The position numbers and the translations under genes were made by a program. Shown piece after piece: positions 43,017 to 53,181 of a DNA stretch of 64,000 nt. A model generated the notes under the pieces. It saw only the letters and a list, made by a program, of their open reading frames with translations. It was not told the origin of the DNA and did not search any database. The DNA lies in NCBI GenBank assembly GCA_934307065.1, contig CAKRCD010000005.1:52044-116043 (forward strand), written 5' to 3'. The stretch comes from an uncultured Bariatricus sp. GTDB lineage: Bacteria; Bacillota; Clostridia; Lachnospirales; Lachnospiraceae. Within the stretch, counting starts at the first letter, position 1; the number at the start of each line of letters is the position of its first letter.

Positions 43017-45383
43017 ATGGAACAAGAATTACCAGTTGTGAAAACTTCAGTGAGAAACCTTGTAGAGTTTATTTTACGGGAAGGCGATATTGACAACAGA
43101 AACGGAACGGGAATGAATGTAGATGCTATGCAGCTTGGTGGAAAAATACACCGGAAGATTCAGCGGCGTATGGGTTCGGATTATCAGGCTGAGGTTGGAT
43201 TAAAATATCAGATAGAAATGGATGGATTCTGCTTAATCGTAGAGGGAAGGGCAGACGGAATCCTGAAGGAATCCGGTGGATATGTGGTAGACGAAATCAA
43301 GGGAATCCTTTCGGATATTGAGCATTTAACAGAACCGGTTCCGGTTCATCTGGCGCAGGCAAAGTGCTATGCATTTATTTTTGCCAGTCAGCATCCATGT
43401 GAGAAGATGGGAGTACAGATGACTTATTGTCAGATGGAAACGGAAGAAATTAGGAGATTTCGGCAGGAATACAGTTATACAGAACTGGAAACATGGTTTT
43501 TGGGTGTTGCAGGTCAGTATGAGAAGTGGGCGAAGTTTCAGATAGAGTGGAAAGAAGAACGCAATGCGTCAGTGAAACAAATCGAGTTTCCTTTTACATA
43601 CCGCAAAGGACAGAGAGAACTGGCAGTATCGGTATATAAGTCGATTTTACGGAAAAAGAAACTGTTTGTTCAGGCACCGACAGGAGTAGGAAAGACCATT
43701 TCTACTATTTTCCCGGCGGTAAAAGCCGTTGGCGAAGGACTGGGTGAAAAGATTTTTTATCTGACAGCGAAGACCATTACCCGAACCGTTGCGGAGCAGG
43801 CATTTGAAAAATTGAGAGAACAGAATCTGAGATATAAAGTGATTACCCTGACCGCCAAAGAAAAACTGTGTTTTTGCGAGAAGATGGATTGTAATCCGGA
43901 GAACTGTCCTTATGCGAAAGGACATTATGACAGGGTCAACGAAGCGGTGTATGAACTTTTGATTTCAGAAGATGTGATGAGCCGGGAGAAAATAGAGGTT
44001 CAGGCAGAAAAACATGGAGTCTGTCCTTTTGAAATGGCACTGGATTTGTCTTTGTGGGTGGATGCAGTGATTTGCGATTATAATTATGTGTTTGACCCAA
44101 ATGTTCATTTAAAACGGTTCTTCTCAGAAGGAAACGCAGGTTCTTACTTGTTTCTGATTGACGAAGCGCATAATCTGGTAGAGCGTGGAAGAAATATGTA
44201 CAGTGCGGAGCTTTATAAAGAAGAATTTCTTGAAGTGAAAAAACTGGTAAAGCATGATAACAGTAAGCTTGCAAAGCGGTTAGATGAATGCAATAAGATG
44301 TTACTGGAATTAAAGAAAGAGTGTGAATCTTACTTGCTCTTAGATAACATTTCACATATGTACTTCAAATTAATGAATGTGTGGAATGAACTGGAACTCT
44401 ATCTGGAAACCTGCAACAAGCCGGAAGTCCGGGAGGCGGTACTGGAATTATATTTCCGAATCCGGCATTTCCTGAATATCTATGATGGAATGGACGAGAA
44501 TTATGTGATTTATGCAGAATTTCTGGAAAACGGACATTTTATGCTGAGGCTCTTTTGTGTGAATCCTTCCGGCAAGCTGCATAACTACCTGAGTATGGGA
44601 AACAGTACTATCTTTTTCTCGGCAACCTTGCTTCCCATCCAGTACTATAAGGAATTGCTGAGTGTGGAGAAGGATGACTATGCTATTTATATTGATTCCT
44701 CTTTTGATACAGAGAAAAGGTTATTATTAAATGGAATGGACGTAAGTGCCCGATATATCAGAAGAAATGATGATATGTATGGAAGATATGCAGAGTATAT
44801 TTATCGGACGGTAAAAGTGAAAAAAGGAAATTATCTTGCATTCTTTCCATCTTACAAATTCATGGAGCAGGTCTATGAGAAACTGATGGAACGATTAGAA
44901 AACAGTGATAACAAGATAGATTGTATTGTGCAATCCCATTTTATGAATGAGGAAGCAAGGGAAATCTTTCTGGAAAATTTTGAAGATGTAAGAGAGGAAA
45001 GCATGGTAGGATTTTGCGTACTTGGCGGGATTTTCTCAGAAGGAATTGATTTGACGGCGGAACGGTTAATCGGTGCATTTATTGTGGGAACAGGACTTCC
45101 TCAGGTATGCAATGAGCGGGAAATCCTGAAACAATATTTTGATAAAAAGGGATTAAGAGGATTCGATTTTGCGTATCTGTATCCGGGCATGAATAAAGTG
45201 CTTCAGGCAGCGGGACGAGTAATCCGTACGGAAGATGATTGTGGAATCATTCTGTTGTTGGATGACCGGTTCCGCGAACGGAGATGTAGGGAAAGCTTTC
45301 CGAAAGAATGGAATGACTGTGGATATTGCTGGTTGGAAACCGTGGAAGAAAGTGTGCGAGCATTTTGGAACGGACATGCATAA
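43017..45383 (+). CDS. PD-(D/E)XK nuclease and XPD/DinG-like superfamily 2 helicase
   Basis: A 788-aa protein. ATG 43017 lies behind CAGGAGAG; an in-frame ATG at 42972 has no site. The N-terminal domain has RecB/Cas4-like nuclease residues H45, D80 (V-E-G-R-A-D) and E93-x-K95 (V-D-E-I-K-G). The helicase follows: Walker A A-P-T-G-V-G-K-T at about 220-227, four cysteines about 285-297 (C-F-C, D-C, N-C-P-Y) that fit an iron-sulfur cluster, the D-E-A-H box and the C-terminal Q-A-A-G-R-V-I-R. Likely a DNA repair helicase-nuclease, third gene of the SOS operon. Confidence 0.88.
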   Translation: MEQELPVVKTSVRNLVEFILREGDIDNRNGTGMNVDAMQLGGKIHRKIQRRMGSDYQAEVGLKYQIEMDGFCLIVEGRADGILKESGGYVVDEIKGILSDIEHLTEPVPVHLAQAKCYAFIFASQHPCEKMGVQMTYCQMETEEIRRFRQEYSYTELETWFLGVAGQYEKWAKFQIEWKEERNASVKQIEFPFTYRKGQRELAVSVYKSILRKKKLFVQAPTGVGKTISTIFPAVKAVGEGLGEKIFYLTAKTITRTVAEQAFEKLREQNLRYKVITLTAKEKLCFCEKMDCNPENCPYAKGHYDRVNEAVYELLISEDVMSREKIEVQAEKHGVCPFEMALDLSLWVDAVICDYNYVFDPNVHLKRFFSEGNAGSYLFLIDEAHNLVERGRNMYSAELYKEEFLEVKKLVKHDNSKLAKRLDECNKMLLELKKECESYLLLDNISHMYFKLMNVWNELELYLETCNKPEVREAVLELYFRIRHFLNIYDGMDENYVIYAEFLENGHFMLRLFCVNPSGKLHNYLSMGNSTIFFSATLLPIQYYKELLSVEKDDYAIYIDSSFDTEKRLLLNGMDVSARYIRRNDDMYGRYAEYIYRTVKVKKGNYLAFFPSYKFMEQVYEKLMERLENSDNKIDCIVQSHFMNEEAREIFLENFEDVREESMVGFCVLGGIFSEGIDLTAERLIGAFIVGTGLPQVCNEREILKQYFDKKGLRGFDFAYLYPGMNKVLQAAGRVIRTEDDCGIILLLDDRFRERRCRESFPKEWNDCGYCWLETVEESVRAFWNGHA

Positions 45384-45412
45384 AGAAAAGCACGCAAGAA
45401 GCGTACTTTTCT
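45384..45412. terminator. Hairpin between convergent genes
   Basis: AGAAAAGCACGC and GCGTACTTTTCT pair with one mismatch around AAGAA. It lies between the convergent helicase and LysR genes and may terminate both, although the T runs are short. Confidence 0.45.
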
Positions 45413-45420
45413 GTGAAAGC

Positions 45421-46323
45421 TTATCGTAAAGCCGGAAGAATGCTGTCGAAGTAACTCATAAATTCCCGCGTAACATGGGAAAGTGGGATTTGCTCATTGT
45501 AGGAAAGTGCAAGGTGCCTTGGTGGCAGGAGCTCCTCAGTATCTACCACAAAGATATCATCGGCATGTTCTGCGATGCAGAAGTCAGGAACAAAAGCAAT
45601 ACCCAGTCCAATCTTTGCCAAGTCAATCAGCAGGTCATTACTGTTTAACTCGATTTCAGGAACCAAATCAAGTTGGTGCTGCTGAAAGAGGGAGTGAAGG
45701 AATTCACTGGTAGTACTTTTTTTATCCAGCATCATAATTGGATATTTCAAAAGTTCCTGCAATGAGACAGTGCGGTCTTTTAAGCTGGAGAATGACTGAT
45801 TGGCAATAAACACATCGTGAAAGTTTTTAATCAGTTTTGTGGATGCCATATTTCCAAGATAAGCATTCGGATAATTGGTGACAATCAGATCCACCTGTCC
45901 GCTTTCCAGTAAGTCCACACATTTGATGGAGGTTGCATTGGTAACTTTAATATGTGCGTTAGGAAACTCCTTGTGAAACCGTTCCAGATACGGAATCAGA
46001 AAGTAACGGCATATGGTGTCACTGGCACCGATACGAATCTGACCACCGGTAGAGGAAGCTGCTTCGATAATCTGGGTTTCACCACGTTTGATTAAATTGA
46101 TGGCAGGCTCGATATGGCGCAGCAGGATTTCTCCTTCCGGTGTGAGCTGTACCTTTTTCGTGCTTCGTATGAAAAGCGTCTGATTCATTTTCTTTTCCAG
46201 TGTTTTGATGGACTGGCTGACTGCTGACTGCGAGATGAAAAGCCGCTTGGAAGCCTCGGAAAAGCTTAAGGTATCAGCTACATAGTAGAATACTTTATAT
46301 AATTCATAATTGATATCCATCAT
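45421..46323 (-). CDS. LysR family transcriptional regulator
   Basis: A 300-aa protein. Two adjacent ATGs (46323 and 46320) follow AGGAGG. The N-terminal winged helix has F-Y-Y-V-A-D-T-L-S-F-S-E-A-S-K-R-L-F-I-S-Q-S-A-V-S-Q-S-I-K-T-L-E. The periplasmic-binding-like effector domain starts near residue 90 (G-Q-I-R-I-G-A-S-D-T). The inducer is unknown. It is divergent from the membrane protein gene at 46482, and the 150-bp gap contains the shared control region. No T-N11-A operator was fixed with confidence. Confidence 0.92.
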   Translation of the reverse strand: MMDINYELYKVFYYVADTLSFSEASKRLFISQSAVSQSIKTLEKKMNQTLFIRSTKKVQLTPEGEILLRHIEPAINLIKRGETQIIEAASSTGGQIRIGASDTICRYFLIPYLERFHKEFPNAHIKVTNATSIKCVDLLESGQVDLIVTNYPNAYLGNMASTKLIKNFHDVFIANQSFSSLKDRTVSLQELLKYPIMMLDKKSTTSEFLHSLFQQHQLDLVPEIELNSNDLLIDLAKIGLGIAFVPDFCIAEHADDIFVVDTEELLPPRHLALSYNEQIPLSHVTREFMSYFDSILPALR

Positions 46324-46481
46324 TAGTCCTCCTAATAAAAATCATTAGTATTATAAGAGAAACTCACAAAAAAAACAAGAGGCTTTGACAAAAGTATTCG
46401 GAATTGCCGGAATGAGGAAAATGGAAGCAGGGTAAGAAAAACAGAAGGAATGTGAAGACAGACGGAAGAGAGGAAAATGCA

Positions 46482-47177
46482 TTGAATAAGAAGAAAAGTA
46501 AAAGTGGTTTATTATTAAGTGTAATCATTTCGATTATGGCAATTTTTATCTGCCTTATTACTGGATTTGAGATTGCAACTTATGGCAATTATGGCTTTTA
46601 TGAGAAGGAATATGAAAAATATCAAGTGACAGAAGCGTTAGACATGGAAATGGACGATGTGATGACAGTAACAAAGTATATGATGTCTTACCTGAAAGGA
46701 AAAGAGGAAACTTTAAGCATTGAGTCAACCATAGAAGGAAAACAGCAGGATTTTTTTAACGAACAGGACCGTTTCCATATGGGGGAAGTACAGAGTTTGT
46801 TCCTAAAAGGAATTTTGTTAAGACGTATTGCCATTGTGATTTTAGTCGCGGCATTTATGATACTGAGATGGCAAGACAAAGAAGAATGGAAGGGAAGGCT
46901 TGCAAAGACCTATGAGTGGACTTTGGGTGTGACAGTTCTGCTGTTTGGTGCACTCGGAATTACCATTAGTATGAACTTTGCAAGGTGTTTTACGATTTTC
47001 CATGAGATTTTCTTTGATAATGATTTATGGCTGTTTGATGCACGGACGGATTATATGATTCGTATGCTTCCGGAGGGATTTTTCTTTGATATGGTAATTC
47101 GGATTGGCGGTTATTTTGCAGGTTTACTGATTGTTTTATTTATGATTGCGGAAGTGGTAAGACGAAAAAAATATTAA
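46482..47177 (+). CDS. TIGR01906-type integral membrane protein
   Basis: A 231-aa protein. TTG 46482 is preferred because AGAGAGG lies eight bases upstream; GTG 46452 has its site too close. It has four membrane helices: about 9-31, 103-123, 143-166 and 206-226. The strongly conserved stretch F-H-E-I-F-F-D-N-D-L-W-L-F-D-A-R-T-D-Y-M lies before the last helix, followed by M-L-P-E-G-F-F-F-D. It is characteristic of this Firmicutes family, whose function is unknown. It may be controlled by the divergent LysR protein. Confidence 0.82.
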   Translation: MNKKKSKSGLLLSVIISIMAIFICLITGFEIATYGNYGFYEKEYEKYQVTEALDMEMDDVMTVTKYMMSYLKGKEETLSIESTIEGKQQDFFNEQDRFHMGEVQSLFLKGILLRRIAIVILVAAFMILRWQDKEEWKGRLAKTYEWTLGVTVLLFGALGITISMNFARCFTIFHEIFFDNDLWLFDARTDYMIRMLPEGFFFDMVIRIGGYFAGLLIVLFMIAEVVRRKKY

Positions 47178-47208
47178 TAAGAAAAACTTATAAAAATATA
47201 ATAATATA

Positions 47209-47357
47209 TTGACTGTACTAATAATAAGAAATATGATAAAATAGAGTAACATATTATGACGTTGGGGTAAAACCCATCTGATTATGATACCTGCTGAGTC
47301 AGAATTTCAGAGCTGGTATCATGTGATATAACTTAGTAATTTTGTAAAAGACTCAGG
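47209..47357 (+). promoter_or_regulatory. purL promoter and structured leader
   Basis: TTGACT (47209-47214), 17 bp and TATGAT (47232-47237) form the promoter. The ~120-nt leader contains a long stem, ATGATACC with GGTATCAT (about 47284-47291 and 47317-47324), enclosing CTGA/TCAG. A small GGGT-AAA-ACCC hairpin lies upstream (about 47264-47274). The layout suggests a cis-acting RNA element. It does not match the purine, PRPP, ZTP or glutamine riboswitch consensus known to the annotator, and no T run follows the stem. Confidence 0.5.
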
Positions 47358-47369
47358 ATGGAGGAAACT

Positions 47370-50300
47370 ATGAGCAGCGTAAGACGTGTATATGTAGAGA
47401 AAAAACCAGAGTTCGCAGTACAGGCGAAGGAACTTTTGAATGAAGTGAAGAGCTATCTGGGAGTAAAGAGTGCAACCAATATCAGAGTGTTGAACCGTTA
47501 TGACATTGAAAATCTTTCAGATGAAACATTTGAGAGAGCATGCAATGGAGTTTTCTCAGAACCACCGGTAGATGTATTATACCATGAGACATTTTCTTAT
47601 GGAGAGAATGATAAAGTATTTTCCGTAGAGTTTCTCCCTGGACAGTTTGACCAGAGAGCGGATTCTGCTGTTCAGTGTGTACAGTTTATCAAGGAAGATG
47701 AACTTCCGGTAATTAAGACTGCGACAACTTATGTAATTGAAGGCGGAGTGTCAGAGGAAGAACTGGAAGCAATCAAGGCACATTGCATTAACCCGGTAGA
47801 CTCCAGAGAGACAAGCATGGACAAACCGGAGACATTAGTTACCAAGTTTGAAGAACCGGCTGATGTGAAAATCTTCCATGGATTTAAAGATATGACAGAG
47901 GAAGAATTGAAGGAACTTTATGTTTCTCTTGGTCTTGCTATGACATTTAAGGATTTCCAGCATATTCAGAACTATTTTAAAGGAGAAGAAGACAGAGATC
48001 CTTCTATGACGGAAATCAGAGTACTGGATACTTACTGGTCAGATCACTGCCGTCATACAACATTCTCCACAGAACTTACCGATGTTACATTTGATGAAGG
48101 AGATTACCGTACTCCGATTGAGAATACATACAAAGAATATTTACAGACACACAGCGAAATCTTCAAAGGACGTGAAGATAAGTTTGTCTGCCTGATGGAT
48201 TTAGCACTGATGGCAATGCGGAAACTGAAGAAAGAAGGGAAGCTTGCTGACCAGGAAGAATCCGATGAAATCAATGCATGCAGTATTGTTGTTCCTGTAG
48301 AAGTAGACGGTGTGGAAGAAGAATGGCTTGTAAACTTCAAGAATGAAACACACAACCATCCGACCGAGATTGAACCGTTTGGTGGTGCAGCTACCTGTCT
48401 TGGCGGAGCAATCCGTGACCCATTGTCAGGACGTACTTATGTATATCAGGCAATGCGTGTGACCGGAGCAGCAGACCCGACAGTGTCTGTTAAAGAAACA
48501 ATGAAAGGAAAACTTTCCCAGAAGAAACTGGTTCGCAGTGCAGCACACGGATATAGTTCTTATGGTAACCAGATTGGACTTGCAACAGGTATGGTAAAAG
48601 AAATTTATCATCCGGACTATGTTGCAAAGAGAATGGAAATCGGTGCAGTTATGGGAGCAGCACCAAGAAGGGCAGTGATTCGTGAAACATCTGACCCAGG
48701 AGATATCATTATCCTGCTTGGCGGACGTACCGGCCGTGACGGATGCGGCGGGGCAACCGGTTCTTCAAAAGTACATACAGAAGAATCCATTGAAACCTGC
48801 GGAGCAGAAGTACAGAAGGGTAATCCACCTACAGAACGTAAGATCCAGCGTCTCTTCCGCAGAGAAGAAGTAAGTAAACTGATTAAGAAATGTAACGACT
48901 TTGGTGCAGGCGGAGTATCGGTAGCCATCGGTGAACTTGCAGATGGTCTGAAAGTAGACTTGGATAAAGTACCGAAGAAATACGAAGGCCTTGACGGAAC
49001 AGAACTGGCAATTTCCGAATCCCAGGAAAGAATGGCAGTTGTAGTTGCATCGAAGGATGTAGAGCAGTTCTTAGCTTATGCAAAAGAAGAAAACTTAGAA
49101 GCGGTAAAAGTGGCAGAAGTGACAGAAAGTCCTAGACTGGTGCTTTCATGGAGAGGAAAAGAAATTGTAAATATTTCCCGTGCGTTCCTGAATACGAACG
49201 GAGCACATCAGGAAACGAAAGTAAAAGTAGAGATTCCTGCAAAAGCAGATTCTATTCTCAAAGAAGAAGTCGAAGTTGCGGATGTTAAGGAAAAATGGTT
49301 ACATACATTGGCTGATTTGAATGTCTGCTCACAGAAAGGTCTGGTCGAAATGTTCGACGGTTCCATTGGTGCAGGTTCTGTATTTATGCCTCACGGTGGT
49401 AAATACCAGATGACAGAGACTCAGACAATGATAGCAAAACTTCCGGTATTAAAAGGAAAATGTGATACCGTTACTATGATGAGCTACGGTTTTGACCCAT
49501 ACTTATCCAGCTGGAGTCCATATCACGGAGCAGTATATGCAGTGACAGAGTCTGTCGCAAAGATTGTGGCAGCAGGTGGAGATTACAGTAAGATTCGTTT
49601 CACTTTCCAGGAATATTTCCGCCGTATGACAGAAGACCCGTCAAGATGGAGCCAGCCATTTGCGGCACTCCTTGGTGCATACAGCGCACAGATTGGATTT
49701 GGACTTCCTTCTATCGGTGGAAAAGACAGTATGTCAGGAACATTTGAAGATATTGATGTTCCTCCGACACTGGTTTCTTTTGCAGTAGATATTGCAAAAC
49801 AGGGCGATATTATCACACCGGAACTGAAGAAAGCCGGAAATAAATTAGTATGGATTAAGATTGCAAAAGATGCATATGATTTACCTGTATATGAAAAGGT
49901 TATGGAACAGTATGCAAAAGTTACAGAAGATATTCAGAAAGGCAATATTGTTTCTGCATATGTACTTGACCGTCACGGTGTGATTCCGGCAGTCAGCAAG
50001 ATGGCATTTGGTAACGGACTGGGAGTAAAACTGGATACAGAAGTTCCGGCAGGCAGATTGTTTGCACCTGCATTCGGAGAACTTGTAGCCGAAGTTCCGG
50101 CAGATAAAGTTGCAGAGCTTGCTGTAGCAGCAGAAGTAATCGGAGAAGTTACAGAAGCACAGGAATTTGCATATGGTAATGCAGTCATTACTCTGGAAGA
50201 AGCAGAGAAATCATGGACATCTACTTTGGAAGAAGTGTTCCGTACAGTATCGGATGAACATTCAGAAAAAGAAGTTGCATCTCCATTATATGATACAAAG

Positions 50301-51128
50301 GATATTTATATCTGTAATCATAAGATTGCGCAGCCACATGTATTCGTACCGGTATTCCCGGGAACAAACTGTGAGTATGACAGTGCGAAGGCATTTGAAC
50401 GAGCAGGCGCAACAGTGACAACACGCGTATTCAAGAATATGGATGCAGAAGATATCCGCAGTTCCGTAGCAGAATTTGAAAAGGAAATTGAAAAATCCCA
50501 GATTATCATGTTCCCGGGTGGATTTTCTGCAGGTGATGAACCGGATGGTTCTGCGAAATTCTTTGCAACTGCATTCCAGAATGCAAAGCTGAAAGAAGCA
50601 GTAGAGAAGCTTTTAAATGAGAGAGACGGACTGGTACTTGGTGTCTGCAACGGTTTCCAGACACTGGTAAAACTTGGTCTTGTGCCGAATGGAGCCGTTG
50701 TAGGACAGACAGCAGATGCTCCAACACTTACTTATAATACAATTGGACGTCATATTTCCAAGATGGTTTATACAAAGGTTGTCAGCAACAAATCACCATG
50801 GCTTCAAGGCGCAGAATTGGGAGGCGTATACACCAATCCTGCATCTCACGGAGAGGGACGTTTCGTTGCGAGCGAAGAATGGCTGGATAAGCTTTTTGCA
50901 AATGGTCAGGTAGCAACCCAGTACTGCGATTTGGATGGAAATGTTTCTATGGATGAAAACTGGAATGTCAATGGTTCTTATCGTGCAATCGAAGGTATTA
51001 CAAGCCCAGACGGAAGAGTTCTTGGTAAAATGGCACACTCAGAACGTCGTGGAGACGGTGTCGCAATTAACATTTACGGAGAACAGGATCTCAAGATTTT
51101 TGAATCAGGTGTCAAATATTTCAAATAA
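47370..51128 (+). CDS. purL: Phosphoribosylformylglycinamidine synthase, single-chain form
   Basis: A 1252-aa protein. ATG 47370 is chosen because GGAGG lies five bases before it; the ATG at 47358 overlaps that site. It carries the PurS-like N-terminus, two AIRS-like synthetase halves (D-T-Y-W-S-D-H-C-R-H-T-T-F, F-K-N-E-T-H-N-H-P-T-E-I, G-G-K-D-S-M-S-G) and a C-terminal glutaminase domain with nucleophile C1093 in G-V-C-N-G-F-Q. It converts FGAR to FGAM with glutamine and ATP in purine synthesis. The large fused form replaces separate PurS/PurQ/PurL and is known from Clostridia as well as Proteobacteria. Confidence 0.96.
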   Translation: MSSVRRVYVEKKPEFAVQAKELLNEVKSYLGVKSATNIRVLNRYDIENLSDETFERACNGVFSEPPVDVLYHETFSYGENDKVFSVEFLPGQFDQRADSAVQCVQFIKEDELPVIKTATTYVIEGGVSEEELEAIKAHCINPVDSRETSMDKPETLVTKFEEPADVKIFHGFKDMTEEELKELYVSLGLAMTFKDFQHIQNYFKGEEDRDPSMTEIRVLDTYWSDHCRHTTFSTELTDVTFDEGDYRTPIENTYKEYLQTHSEIFKGREDKFVCLMDLALMAMRKLKKEGKLADQEESDEINACSIVVPVEVDGVEEEWLVNFKNETHNHPTEIEPFGGAATCLGGAIRDPLSGRTYVYQAMRVTGAADPTVSVKETMKGKLSQKKLVRSAAHGYSSYGNQIGLATGMVKEIYHPDYVAKRMEIGAVMGAAPRRAVIRETSDPGDIIILLGGRTGRDGCGGATGSSKVHTEESIETCGAEVQKGNPPTERKIQRLFRREEVSKLIKKCNDFGAGGVSVAIGELADGLKVDLDKVPKKYEGLDGTELAISESQERMAVVVASKDVEQFLAYAKEENLEAVKVAEVTESPRLVLSWRGKEIVNISRAFLNTNGAHQETKVKVEIPAKADSILKEEVEVADVKEKWLHTLADLNVCSQKGLVEMFDGSIGAGSVFMPHGGKYQMTETQTMIAKLPVLKGKCDTVTMMSYGFDPYLSSWSPYHGAVYAVTESVAKIVAAGGDYSKIRFTFQEYFRRMTEDPSRWSQPFAALLGAYSAQIGFGLPSIGGKDSMSGTFEDIDVPPTLVSFAVDIAKQGDIITPELKKAGNKLVWIKIAKDAYDLPVYEKVMEQYAKVTEDIQKGNIVSAYVLDRHGVIPAVSKMAFGNGLGVKLDTEVPAGRLFAPAFGELVAEVPADKVAELAVAAEVIGEVTEAQEFAYGNAVITLEEAEKSWTSTLEEVFRTVSDEHSEKEVASPLYDTKDIYICNHKIAQPHVFVPVFPGTNCEYDSAKAFERAGATVTTRVFKNMDAEDIRSSVAEFEKEIEKSQIIMFPGGFSAGDEPDGSAKFFATAFQNAKLKEAVEKLLNERDGLVLGVCNGFQTLVKLGLVPNGAVVGQTADAPTLTYNTIGRHISKMVYTKVVSNKSPWLQGAELGGVYTNPASHGEGRFVASEEWLDKLFANGQVATQYCDLDGNVSMDENWNVNGSYRAIEGITSPDGRVLGKMAHSERRGDGVAINIYGEQDLKIFESGVKYFK

Positions 51129-51194
51129 TCGAGTGAAACAAGAAGTTTTCATGTGAAAAATGCAAGAATTGAAAACAAAACTTGCAGAAAAATA

Positions 51195-51223
51195 TTGACA
51201 CGGGCAAGCGGATGCTTTAAAGT
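51195..51223 (+). promoter_or_regulatory. gdhA promoter
   Basis: Perfect TTGACA (51195-51200), a 17-bp spacer and TAAAGT (51218-51223), 47 bp before the start codon. Confidence 0.75.
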
Positions 51224-51264
51224 GATAAAAGAATAAAGAAATTCATTTTCACATCAGGAGGTAG

Positions 51265-52605
<1,341 letters not shown>

Positions 52606-52630
52606 TTTTTAAAATGAAAAGATGTTTTTG

Positions 52631-52659
52631 AAAAGGCTATCCGAAAGGATGGCCTTTTT
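52631..52659 (+). terminator. Terminator after gdhA
   Basis: A 12-bp stem (AAAAGGCTATCC / GGATGGCCTTTT, one mispair) with GAAA tetraloop and five T residues. Confidence 0.9.
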
Positions 52660-52683
52660 GAAGTTACAGTAAAATCTTTTTGC

Positions 52684-52742
52684 TTGAATACTATACCGAT
52701 ATAGCGGTATAATATTATACAAGGAGTGCGCCAGTTCGGCGC
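52684..52742 (+). promoter_or_regulatory. Promoter, operator and leader hairpin of the hip-like operon
   Basis: TTGAAT (52684-52689), an 18-bp spacer and TATAAT (52708-52713). The inverted repeat TATACCG-N6-CGGTATA (52692-52698 and 52705-52711) overlaps the -10, a natural operator for the HTH protein. AAGGAG (52721-52726) is 26 bases before the ATG, but GCGCC/GGCGC (52728-52732 and 52738-52742) can fold between them and bring the site to a normal distance. Confidence 0.7.
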
Positions 52743-52752
52743 TTGAAATAGT

Positions 52753-53181
52753 ATGCTGAAAGATTTTTTAAGACAAAATTATATATCTACATATAAATTA
52801 GCTCAAATGAGCGGACTTCCATATAGTACGGTAAATGATCTGGTGAATTGTAAGGTCGATGTTGAGAAAATCCGTGCTGGTATGTTATTTAAGCTGGCTG
52901 ATTCTATGGATATTTCTATGGATGCGTTATATCAAATGTGCAGAAATGAAATCCGCGTTTATTCGGAAAAGTTTGATACACTGGGAAAAGTCACCGTAAA
53001 AAATAAAACTTATCTTTTGGAATTTTGTTATAAAGGAAAAGCGTTCGCGGAGTTGCTCTATCCGGTAAAGAAAGAGGCGACTCTTTTTATAGAAACAATT
53101 GCGTTATGGACAATGGAAGAAAAAATATCCGGAATTAAGATGGAGGAAACCTATGCAGTATGTATTAAAACGAAAAGATGA
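52753..53181 (+). CDS. HipB-like HTH antitoxin/regulator with C-terminal beta-rich domain
   Basis: A 142-aa protein. Residues 1-62 form a small helix-turn-helix domain (T-Y-K-L-A-Q-M-S-G-L-P-Y-S-T-V-N-D-L-V-N-C-K) like those of antitoxins. Residues about 63-142 form a beta-rich domain with K-V-T-V-K-N-K-T-Y-L-L-E-F and A-F-A-E-L-L-Y-P-V. That part is not found in simple HipB proteins. The coding end overlaps the kinase gene by 29 nt, so the two are translationally coupled. It most likely neutralises the kinase and represses its own promoter through the inverted repeat over the -10. Confidence 0.7.
   Translation: MLKDFLRQNYISTYKLAQMSGLPYSTVNDLVNCKVDVEKIRAGMLFKLADSMDISMDALYQMCRNEIRVYSEKFDTLGKVTVKNKTYLLEFCYKGKAFAELLYPVKKEATLFIETIALWTMEEKISGIKMEETYAVCIKTKR

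Noticed and set aside
47250..47340. Purine (guanine) riboswitch in front of purL
   Set aside because: The conserved junction sequences and loop pairs of purine riboswitches are absent. It was kept only as an unassigned structured leader.
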